Below, piece by piece: positions 5,824-10,210 of a DNA stretch of 12,233 nt. The position numbers were made by a program, and so were the translations under genes. The DNA is taken from the NCBI GenBank assembly GCA_937895935.1, contig CALBKX010000007.1, positions 1-12,233 of the forward strand, in the 5' to 3' direction. Positions within the stretch are counted from its first letter, which is position 1. Each line of letters starts with the position of its first letter. The notes below the pieces were generated by a model. That model was not told where the DNA came from, made no database searches, and was given only the letters and a program-made list of their open reading frames with translations. This DNA comes from an uncultured Clostridia bacterium (lineage in GTDB: Bacteria > Bacillota > Clostridia > Christensenellales > UBA1242).

Positions 5824-5856
5824 AAAAAAAGACGGCAAGTTATAAAACTCACCGCC
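5824..5856 (-). terminator. Terminator of small paralog A
   Basis: Stem 5831-5841 with 5846-5856: 11 pairs on the minus strand thanks to four G-U pairs, which would be mismatches on the + strand, followed by seven T. The hairpin thus works in one direction only. Confidence 0.88.
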
Positions 5857-5863
5857 CACTTTC

Positions 5864-6127
5864 TTAATACTCAAAGAATTCAAAACCATCTTCATTAAAA
5901 CAAAATTGCCGTCCATCAGAAATATCAATCATCATATCCAAATACAAGCTATCTGGAATCATTAAAGACTTTTTGCTGAACTTTGCTACATTATCAAAAT
6001 AAGCACATACTTTTGATAAATCGTCAACTTTACATTCCATAACATGAAAATCAGAAAGCATATAATCAACAAAATCTTCAGCGTTCAAGTTTACAATTGT
6101 GTTTTCAGTATGGTCAAAAAATCTCAT
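5864..6127 (-). CDS. Unknown 87-aa protein, small paralog A
   Basis: The ORF extends further upstream to 6205, but the start at 6127 is chosen because AGGAG (6136-6140) sits at the right distance and the resulting N-terminus (MRFFDHTENTIVNLNAEDFV) aligns with that of the 6296-6607 product (MKFFNLSEEQTIDLSELDFV). The longer version would also begin within the promoter's downstream region. The protein is acidic and has no recognised domain, signal peptide or membrane segment. It is alone in its unit. The two paralogs sit in adjacent cassettes with related terminators, so a local duplication followed by divergence is likely. Function unknown. Confidence 0.78.
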   Translation of the reverse strand: MRFFDHTENTIVNLNAEDFVDYMLSDFHVMECKVDDLSKVCAYFDNVAKFSKKSLMIPDSLYLDMMIDISDGRQFCFNEDGFEFFEY

Positions 6128-6184
6128 GATAAAAACTCCTATTCTCCACTTTTGATTGAGTGTGGTTCTCTTTACTACTCTTAT

Positions 6185-6213
6185 ATTATAGCACACTTTT
6201 ATCAAATTGTCAA
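6185..6213 (-). promoter_or_regulatory. Promoter of small paralog A
   Basis: TTGACA (6208-6213), 17 bp, TGC-TATAAT (6185-6190). GTTCACAAAATGTTTAC directly precedes the -35, placing GTTCAC 40 bp upstream of the -10. Confidence 0.93.
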
Positions 6214-6238
6214 GTAAACATTTTGTGAACAGCTAGCA

Positions 6239-6243
6239 GGACC
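6239..6243 (+). repeat. GGACC boundary motif
   Basis: Context TAGCAGGACC, 9 bp beyond the GTTCAC box of the promoter at 6185. CCTTT and AAAGG flank the following 14 bases. Confidence 0.85.
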
Positions 6244-6257
6244 TTTAATCCCTTGAA

Positions 6258-6290
6258 TAGAAAGGCGGCAAGTCATGACAACTCACCGCC
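6258..6290 (-). terminator. Terminator of the HAD/small paralog B operon
   Basis: Stem 6264-6273 with 6281-6290, 10 pairs on the minus strand (two G-U), 7-nt loop, followed by a short pyrimidine run (CTTTCTATTC). Nearly the same stem as at 5831-5856. The T tract is weak. Confidence 0.78.
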
Positions 6291-6295
6291 ACATT

Positions 6296-6607
6296 TTAGC
6301 AATATTCTTTTAGAAATTCCACTTCACTAATCAATTCTTCTTTTAGGTCTGAACAGAGCCAAAATTGATTGTTAAAAGTGGTAAATGGTTCTTTTGCCAA
6401 AAGTCCATTCAAAATATCATTGTTTGAAATAAAGTCGGATAAATCGGTTTTGACTTTTGTTAACTTATTCGCCATGGTAAAGAATTCAGTTAGCTTTTGA
6501 GAATCCTCTTCAACGCAATTCCAAACATCACCATTTAACATTTCATCAACAAAATCGAGTTCGCTTAAATCAATAGTTTGTTCTTCTGAAAGATTAAAAA
6601 ATTTCAT
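6296..6607 (-). CDS. Unknown 103-aa protein, small paralog B
   Basis: Second gene of an operon, 11 bp downstream of the HAD gene, with SD GGGGAGGAAT before the ATG. Strongly acidic; the first 50 residues match small paralog A (5864-6127): KFF near the start, DFVDEML against DFVDYML at 18-24, and a Cys at about 31. The C-terminal half differs. No domain is recognised. Since it is co-transcribed with a HAD phosphatase while its paralog stands alone, a fixed functional partnership with the phosphatase is not implied. Confidence 0.8.
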   Translation of the reverse strand: MKFFNLSEEQTIDLSELDFVDEMLNGDVWNCVEEDSQKLTEFFTMANKLTKVKTDLSDFISNNDILNGLLAKEPFTTFNNQFWLCSDLKEELISEVEFLKEYC

Positions 6608-6618
6608 AATTCCTCCCC

Positions 6619-7161
6619 TTAAATAAAGCTCTTGAAACCTGTTTTAGCCTTGTAAATTTGTTCCAAATGATAAACCACATTTCTTTTCCCTCTGAAATTC
6701 ACTTGAACTGTGGATACTTTAGAAACAATTTTACCATTTTTCTGAAAAGTTCCATCGCCATCTTCTCTGAACTGTCGACACACATTACTATTATCATCGA
6801 ACAACCACATTTCATCAGTTCTTTCTATTGTTGAAAATTTAGGTGTTCCAAAGTTCACAATAGCAATTTCAGAAATGAACGGCAAATTCTTTTTAATCCA
6901 TTTCATTTTCTCTTGATAGCAAATTTTTAAGTAATCATCACTAACATTTTTCGGCAACCACGTTGAAACAGCGAATTTTACACCGATTCCCAAAAGTTTG
7001 CTAATGATAGTATCAAAAGATTTTCGTTCAACCATAAGCATTTCTTCTTTTGAAAACATACCTACTTCTTCACGCTCAATTCTTTCGATAGCGTTCATAT
7101 AGTTATTACCATATAAGTCATATAACGTACCATCCAAATCAAATACAATTTTTGTTTCCAT
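6619..7161 (-). CDS. HAD-superfamily phosphatase
   Basis: A 180-aa protein with the HAD motifs in order: I FDLDGTLYD with nucleophile D8 and D10, II VSTW with S66/T67, a likely motif III lysine K108 (FGTPKFS), and IV WLFDDNS with D122 and D123. The cap is a short helical insert between motifs I and II (about 20-60). It should hydrolyse a phosphomonoester; the size fits nucleotide or nucleic acid 3'-end phosphatases of phages. First gene of a two-gene operon, with a good SD (AGAGGAAATTTCA before ATG). A polynucleotide-kinase-like gene lies about 1 kb away (8087-8527), so the two could divide the work of a Pnkp-type end-healing enzyme, which is inference. Substrate unknown. Confidence 0.85.
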   Translation of the reverse strand: METKIVFDLDGTLYDLYGNNYMNAIERIEREEVGMFSKEEMLMVERKSFDTIISKLLGIGVKFAVSTWLPKNVSDDYLKICYQEKMKWIKKNLPFISEIAIVNFGTPKFSTIERTDEMWLFDDNSNVCRQFREDGDGTFQKNGKIVSKVSTVQVNFRGKRNVVYHLEQIYKAKTGFKSFI

Positions 7162-7195
7162 TGAAATTTCCTCTTTTCTTTAATTTACTATAGTA

Positions 7196-7224
7196 ATTAT
7201 AGCACATCCAGTTCCCAAAGTAAA
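7196..7224 (-). promoter_or_regulatory. Promoter of the HAD operon
   Basis: TTTACT (7219-7224), 17 bp ending CTGGATGTGC, TATAAT (7196-7201). Upstream DNA is almost the same as at the promoter at 2860, although the genes are unrelated. GTTCAC begins 61 bp upstream of the -10. Confidence 0.87.
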
Positions 7225-7272
7225 CAGACATTTATTTAAATAATTGTAAATTGTATGTGAACTGCGGGCTGC

Positions 7273-7277
7273 GGACC
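7273..7277 (+). repeat. GGACC boundary motif
   Basis: Context CTGCGGACC, 11 bp beyond the GTTCAC box of the HAD promoter. It is followed by TTTGTT (7278-7283) and AACAAA (7294-7299), a 6-bp inverted repeat with a 10-nt loop. Confidence 0.85.
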
Positions 7278-7327
7278 TTTGTTCTGTATCCTTAACAAAA
7301 AGTTAAAAAATATTTCTTATTATGTAG

Positions 7328-7356
7328 TAGATTTAGGCGGCAACCTGTGCTATAAT
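7328..7356 (+). promoter_or_regulatory. Distal promoter of the 7507 gene
   Basis: TGC-TATAAT (7351-7356) with a poor -35 (TAGATT, 7328-7333). GGCGGCAA lies in the spacer as in the promoter at 431-459. The transcript carries a GGAAGGA SD-like run and then ATG directly followed by TGA. Confidence 0.68.
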
Positions 7357-7418
7357 TAATATAGAAAGTTAAGGGAAGGAACTGATAGAAAATGTGATAT
7401 TGTTCATAGAATGTTTAC

Positions 7419-7447
7419 TTGACAAATCAGCAAAAACGTGTTATAAT
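7419..7447 (+). promoter_or_regulatory. Proximal promoter of the 7507 gene
   Basis: TTGACA (7419-7424), 17 bp, TGT-TATAAT (7442-7447). GTTCATAGAATGTTTAC directly precedes the -35 and places GTTCAT 40 bp upstream of the -10. Confidence 0.92.
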
Positions 7448-7456
7448 AATAACAGA

Positions 7457-7477
7457 GTTAAGGGAAACACTCTTAAC
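7457..7477 (+). promoter_or_regulatory. Leader hairpin of the 7507 gene
   Basis: GTTAAG (7457-7462) pairs with CTTAAC (7472-7477) around a 9-nt loop (GGAAACACT). The paralogous gene at 9662 has a hairpin at the same place with a different stem sequence. Confidence 0.55.
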
Positions 7478-7506
7478 CACAACTTATTTAAAAGGAGATT
7501 TTATTT

Positions 7507-7932
7507 ATGGCTTATTATGTAAAGAACTTGAGCGACTATTGTGAAAAGTGTGTTGCTGAAAACGTTCCTATGTTTCAAGATTCTGTTCGTTGGGGATTGC
7601 TTGTAAGCAAGCCAGCTGGAACGGTTATGATTGTAGATACTGAACGGGGGCTTTCGTGGGCTGCTCATTGCCATAAAGATGACGAATTCGATTTTAGCAT
7701 TGGCTTTACCTATGCTTATCACAGAATGAAGGGTTGGGATTTGCCGGAAGAAAAGAAGAATCCAAAGGTAAAGATTGGAGAACTTGAAACACTTGATACT
7801 TTTATGTATTGTGGACACAGATTCCGCTTTTTGGGATACACTAAAAGTGGTAATTTTGTGAATGCTGAAATGATTGGTTATGAAGGAAAGTATGCTACAT
7901 TTAGCGTAAATACAGAAGTAGAAAAGGTATAA
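7507..7932 (+). CDS. Unknown 141-aa protein, paralog of the 9662 product
   Basis: Preceded by a strong SD (AAAAGGAG). Three blocks match the 9662-10102 product: YYVKNLSDY (3-11) against FYVDDLSEY, HRMKGWDLPEEK (72-83) against HKYMGWAEPKEK, and KIGELETLDTFMY (89-101) against SELKIGEIFYM. Conserved aromatic and Gly-Trp positions suggest a compact mixed alpha/beta domain; no signal peptide or membrane segment. The family is not recognised. G/C at third positions and two tandem promoters hint at higher expression than for the paralog. It is a single-gene unit with a strong terminator. Confidence 0.87.
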   Translation: MAYYVKNLSDYCEKCVAENVPMFQDSVRWGLLVSKPAGTVMIVDTERGLSWAAHCHKDDEFDFSIGFTYAYHRMKGWDLPEEKKNPKVKIGELETLDTFMYCGHRFRFLGYTKSGNFVNAEMIGYEGKYATFSVNTEVEKV

Positions 7933-7939
7933 AAGAAAT

Positions 7940-7974
7940 GGGGATAGGTTAGAAATAGCCTGTCCCCTCTTTTT
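7940..7974 (+). terminator. Terminator of the 7507 gene
   Basis: Stem 7940-7950 with 7957-7967, 11 pairs with two G-U, 6-nt loop, then TCTTTTT. Confidence 0.93.
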
Positions 7975-7983
7975 GTGCCGCAA

Positions 7984-8028
7984 GGACCATAAAACGATGC
8001 TCTTAACAAATTGCCGCCAGTCGGGACC
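7984..8028 (+). repeat. Paired GGACC motifs in convergent gap
   Basis: Copies at 7984-7988 (CCGCAAGGACC) and 8024-8028 (GTCGGGACC), 40 bp apart. TTGCCGCC precedes the second copy, and a palindrome TGTTATAACA (8037-8046) follows it. Confidence 0.85.
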
Positions 8029-8046
8029 GTTTTTGTTGTTATAACA

Positions 8047-8077
8047 GCAAAAAAGAGCCTTCATTTCTGAAAGCCCT
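8047..8077 (-). terminator. Terminator of the kinase operon
   Basis: Stem 8054-8063 with 8068-8077, 10 pairs on the minus strand (two G-U) with a GAAA loop, followed by TTTTTTGC. Confidence 0.92.
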
Positions 8078-8086
8078 TTTATTTCT

Positions 8087-8527
8087 TCAGTAAACAATCA
8101 AATAATCATCAAATAAATCCATATCATAAGTCATTCTAACTTCCATTTTACCAATGACTTTTTCCGGCACTGTTCTATTTCTTTTTAAATTTCTTTTGTA
8201 GCAATCCTTAATCGGTGTGGACATTTTAACACCAATTTTCGTATAATCATTAGTTAACAGCTTTAGAATGTTTTCTTTTTCTTTTCGGCTAATATTTGTT
8301 GCATCATAAACAATGTTCTTTCTTTCTTTTGCTGCTTTTGCTACTCGATTGAACACTTCTTGAAAAGTTTCTCTATTGTGCTGTTGGTCTTGCTCATTTC
8401 CCCATAGTTCTAATCTAATAGAATCAGAACCAATGTAAACCGCATTGTCTAATTCTTTTAATTTATTTTGTGCCCACGTGGTCTTTCCAGATGCAGGCAC
8501 ACCAATCATTAAATAAATAGTCGGCAT
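8087..8527 (-). CDS. Polynucleotide-kinase-like P-loop protein
   Basis: A 146-aa protein with Walker A GVPASGKT (9-16, K15, T16), SDSIR with D35 and R38, YDATN (74-78, D75) as the Walker B equivalent, and an Arg-rich lid NLKRNRTVPEKVI (113-125). K15, T16, D35 and R38 fall at the same residue numbers as the essential K15, S16, D35 and R38 of T4 Pnkp, and the lid resembles its kinase domain. It should transfer the gamma phosphate of ATP to a 5'-OH end of nucleic acid, though related zeta-toxin-like or nucleotide kinases share this fold. It lacks the phosphatase domain of T4 Pnkp. It is the last gene of a three-gene operon; its SD AGGAGG (8535-8540) overlaps the stop codon of the gene before it. 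Confidence 0.85.
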   Translation of the reverse strand: MPTIYLMIGVPASGKTTWAQNKLKELDNAVYIGSDSIRLELWGNEQDQQHNRETFQEVFNRVAKAAKERKNIVYDATNISRKEKENILKLLTNDYTKIGVKMSTPIKDCYKRNLKRNRTVPEKVIGKMEVRMTYDMDLFDDYLIVY

Positions 8528-8539
8528 TCTATTTCCTCC

Positions 8540-8686
8540 TTAAAAAATGTAGACATATTCATCTTTCAGAATCTGAATTGTTTCCTTTGTAATCACATCT
8601 CTTGCGGTTGTTTCACCAGTCTTAATATAAAGCCGTCTGTTATACTTGAAGCAAGAGAAATAAATAACAGTAGAAAATCTAATCAT
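8540..8686 (-). CDS. Unknown 48-aa protein in kinase operon
   Basis: A short gene in the middle of the kinase operon. The start has SD AAGGAG overlapping the TGA of the preceding gene, and the stop overlaps the AGGAGG of the kinase gene, so translational coupling on both sides is likely. The sequence begins MIRFSTVIYFSCFKYNRRLY, a short hydrophobic N-terminus followed by a basic stretch, then KETIQILKDEYVYIF. Too short for a clear membrane segment. No family recognised. Confidence 0.75.
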   Translation of the reverse strand: MIRFSTVIYFSCFKYNRRLYIKTGETTARDVITKETIQILKDEYVYIF

Positions 8687-8700
8687 AGTTAGTTCTCCTT

Positions 8701-8871
8701 TCAGTCTTCTAAAGCATTCTTTAAGTATTCAGCATAGCTACTATAGATGGCAGATTTTTCTTTGTGCTCTTGTTCTAATCGTTTACATTCCAAAAGTAAA
8801 CCCAATATTTCAGCTTTTGAAACTCTCCCACAACGATATAGAACTAAAGCCACGGCAATTGAATTTTCCAT
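8701..8871 (-). CDS. Unknown 56-aa helical protein in kinase operon
   Basis: First gene of the three-gene operon, with SD GGAG about 8 bp before ATG and a consensus promoter upstream. The product looks all-helical: a hydrophobic first helix (SIAVALVLYRCGRVSKAEIL), then a charged helix rich in Glu/Lys (LECKRLEQEHKEKS) and a final helix ending ALED. The V-S-K-A-E-I-L turn is reminiscent of small helix-turn-helix segments, but this is too short to call. Ends with TGA, which is read as a stop. Confidence 0.75.
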   Translation of the reverse strand: MENSIAVALVLYRCGRVSKAEILGLLLECKRLEQEHKEKSAIYSSYAEYLKNALED

Positions 8872-8902
8872 TTCAACCGCTCCTTTCCTTTACTGTAATT
8901 AT

Positions 8903-8931
8903 ATTATAGCACATTTTTCCCAAAAAGTCAA
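8903..8931 (-). promoter_or_regulatory. Promoter of the kinase operon
   Basis: TTGACT (8926-8931), 17 bp, TGC-TATAAT (8903-8908). GTTCTA begins 40 bp upstream of the -10. Confidence 0.9.
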
Positions 8932-8977
8932 GTTAATTCTTTTAGAACAAAAGATTAAGGAATTGTTGCCGCCATGC

Positions 8978-8982
8978 GGACC
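8978..8982 (+). repeat. GGACC boundary motif
   Basis: Context TTGCCGCCATGCGGACC. It is followed by GTAGT-AAG-ACTAC (8983-8995), a perfect 5-bp inverted repeat. Confidence 0.85.
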
Positions 8983-8990
8983 GTAGTAAG

Positions 8991-9022
8991 ACTACAAGAA
9001 AGGGAAACTGTTGTAGTTCCCC
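8991..9022 (-). terminator. Probable terminator of the 9037/9252 unit
   Basis: Minus-strand stem 9002-9008 with 9016-9022 (7 pairs, one G-U), then TTTCTTG. ACTACAA (8991-8997) and TTGTAGT (9011-9017) form a competing stem. The T tract is weak. Confidence 0.6.
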
Positions 9023-9036
9023 AAATTATAATCAAT

Positions 9037-9234
9037 CTAAATATTTATGAAGTCCCACTTTTGCGGCACAATATTGTTAATACTTATATCATTTTCACGA
9101 CAGTATTTCACAGCTGAATCATAATCTGAAACTGGAAAAACAACAGAAATATGTGGCTCTTCATTATCTTCCCATTCTTGAACGTTAAAATAATCTGCTT
9201 CTACTTCTGTTATGTCCCATTCCTTATGAAACAC
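9037..9234 (-). CDS. Unknown acidic protein, uncertain start, possible frameshifted C-terminal part
   Basis: The only standard start in this frame is GTG at 9234, with no SD before it, and the frame stays open further upstream into the end of the 9252-9401 ORF. The 65-aa product is acidic (EWEDNEE) and ends in a strand-helix-strand pattern (ISVVFPVSDYDSAVKYCREN). No family recognised. Because the two ORFs are in the -1 relation, overlap, share one promoter and neither has a full set of start signals, one protein of about 121 aa made by frameshift, or broken by a one-base error in the GGGG run at 9258-9261, is a good alternative. Confidence 0.6.
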   Translation of the reverse strand: MFHKEWDITEVEADYFNVQEWEDNEEPHISVVFPVSDYDSAVKYCRENDISINNIVPQKWDFINI

Positions 9235-9251
9235 GGCATAGAATAAGCATT

Positions 9252-9401
9252 CTATTGCCCCTCTAATGTATCTTTATAGAATTCTTCCGTGGTATCACAA
9301 TCGCATCCATCAGACAACCCCACAAAAGCAATGTAATCATCGAAATTATCACAAAAATCTTTATAAGAATCTTCATAATAAGTAGAAACAATAGAATACA
9401 T
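9252..9401 (-). CDS. Unknown 49-aa ORF, possible N-terminal part
   Basis: Starts at the first ATG after the promoter, preceded by a run of A but no SD. The leader shares an 18-nt element with the 3012-3482 gene, which also lacks an SD. The product is very acidic and rich in Asp/Tyr/Phe (YYEDSYKDFCDNFDDY), with a CDC near position 34. It ends with TAG at 9252. The downstream frame is open just before this stop, so it may be the front part of a longer protein. Confidence 0.6.
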   Translation of the reverse strand: MYSIVSTYYEDSYKDFCDNFDDYIAFVGLSDGCDCDTTEEFYKDTLEGQ

Positions 9402-9407
9402 TTTTTT

Positions 9408-9427
9408 TAATGACTTTATCAGCCGTC
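9408..9427 (-). promoter_or_regulatory. Shared leader element, copy B
   Basis: Minus-strand GCTGATAAAGTCATTAAA directly upstream of an SD-less start; one difference in 18 from the element at 3503-3524. Confidence 0.5.
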
Positions 9428-9440
9428 TTTCTATGTTTTA

Positions 9441-9469
9441 ATTATATCACATCGCACTCCAAAAGTAAT
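9441..9469 (-). promoter_or_regulatory. Promoter of the 9252/9037 unit
   Basis: ATTACT (9464-9469), 17 bp, TGA-TATAAT (9441-9446). Upstream TTCTTTTAGAAAAA matches the promoters at 5709 and 11913. TTTCAT begins 49 bp upstream of the -10. Confidence 0.82.
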
Positions 9470-9516
9470 TATGTTTTTCTAAAAGAACTATGAAATAATT
9501 GTAAATTGAAACACGG

Positions 9517-9521
9517 GGACC
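9517..9521 (+). repeat. GGACC boundary motif
   Basis: Context ACACGGGGACC, between divergent promoters. Confidence 0.83.
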
Positions 9522-9579
9522 TTGATTCTGTTAGTCGCCATATTTTAAAGTTTCTTAATAATTGTTCACATTTTATCTA

Positions 9580-9608
9580 TTAACAAATGCCCGAAAAAGT
9601 GCTATAAT
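9580..9608 (+). promoter_or_regulatory. Promoter of the 9662 gene
   Basis: TTAACA (9580-9585), 17 bp, TGC-TATAAT (9603-9608). GTTCAC begins at 9564, 39 bp upstream of the -10. Confidence 0.88.
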
Positions 9609-9620
9609 TATAACATACTA

Positions 9621-9640
9621 AAGAACAAGGAAAAGTTCTT
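9621..9640 (+). promoter_or_regulatory. Leader hairpin of the 9662 gene
   Basis: AAGAAC (9621-9626) pairs with GTTCTT (9635-9640) around AAGGAAAA. Same position and loop type as the hairpin at 7457-7477 but a different stem, so pairing rather than sequence is kept. Confidence 0.55.
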
Positions 9641-9661
9641 AAAACCAGAAAGGCTTATGCT

Positions 9662-10102
9662 ATGGAAAAGAAATATTTTTATGTGGATGATTTGTCGGAA
9701 TATGGACGTAGATTAAGTTGTAAATTTAATTCTATTTGCTGGAGTTTTGTTAAATTAGAAGATGGCATTTATTGTTTATATAACAGGAAAACTGGAAAAA
9801 TTGTGATGTCAAGAAAACATTCAGAAGATAAAGAAGACGTTTATGTTGCTTTTGCTATTTGCTGTCATAAGTATATGGGATGGGCTGAGCCAAAAGAAAA
9901 ATATAGTTTTGTAGAAATTGTTGCTTCTGAATTAAAAATTGGAGAAATTTTTTATATGGCAAAAAGTTTAAAACTGCCGTTAAGATGTTGTGGTTGTTCT
10001 AAAAATAATGATGTTTTGTATGAGTTAGTCAAAGAAGAAAGCAATAGTGTCATCAGATTACATAGTAATATAACCGTTTACATTAGAAAAGAAAACAATT
10101 AA
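9662..10102 (+). CDS. Unknown 146-aa protein, paralog of the 7507 product
   Basis: The start has SD AAAGG about 10 bp upstream. It aligns with the 7507-7932 product over most of its length: FYVDDLSEY (6-14), HKYMGWAEPKEK (69-80) and SELKIGEIFYMA (89-100) are the clearest blocks. It differs by added cysteines (C67, C68, and a CCGC at 109-112) that are absent from the paralog and might bind metal or simply reflect drift. Third positions are more A/T-rich than in the paralog. A single-gene unit with its own promoter and terminator. Function unknown. Confidence 0.86.
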   Translation: MEKKYFYVDDLSEYGRRLSCKFNSICWSFVKLEDGIYCLYNRKTGKIVMSRKHSEDKEDVYVAFAICCHKYMGWAEPKEKYSFVEIVASELKIGEIFYMAKSLKLPLRCCGCSKNNDVLYELVKEESNSVIRLHSNITVYIRKENN

Positions 10103-10111
10103 AACAAAAAT

Positions 10112-10141
10112 GGCGGTAGGTTCTCCTATCGCTCTTTTTTT
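10112..10141 (+). terminator. Terminator of the 9662 gene
   Basis: Stem 10112-10120 with 10125-10133, nine pairs with two G-U, TTCT loop, then a C followed by seven T. Confidence 0.92.
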
Positions 10142-10149
10142 AGCTGTCA

Positions 10150-10154
10150 GGACC
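10150..10154 (+). repeat. GGACC boundary motif, single in a convergent gap
   Basis: Context GTCAGGACC, the type seen as the second copy in other convergent gaps; the first (GC type) copy is missing here. It is followed by CTTTGTAAAG (10159-10168). Confidence 0.84.
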
Positions 10155-10162
10155 ATAGCTTT

Positions 10163-10197
10163 GTAAAGTAATAGGGCTCCCATTTCTGAAAGTCCTA
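10163..10197 (-). terminator. Terminator of PcfJ-like gene 3
   Basis: Stem 10172-10181 with 10188-10197 with one mismatch and two G-U pairs on the minus strand. ATTTCTGAAAG in the loop region is shared with the terminator at 8054-8077. Followed by TTACTTTAC, a weak T tract. Confidence 0.7.
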
Positions 10198-10210
10198 TAA
10201 TTTTTAAAAT

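Larger units (their letters stand above)
7225..7506. other. Divergent control region, no gene on either strand
   Basis: The 345-bp gap between the HAD gene and the 7507 gene contains no supported gene. It holds one minus promoter, one GGACC motif, two tandem + promoters with related leaders (both carry GTTAAGGGAA) and a start-stop codon pair ATGTGA at 7392-7397. Confidence 0.7.

Noticed and set aside
7501..8097. A 198-aa minus-strand ORF overlapping the 7507 gene
   Set aside because: It lies antisense to a gene with clear SD, promoters and a paralog, spans a terminator and paired GGACC, and has no SD or promoter of its own.
8747..8986. A + strand ORF of 79 aa
   Set aside because: Antisense to the 56-aa gene and crosses its promoter; the minus-strand gene has SD, promoter and operon context.
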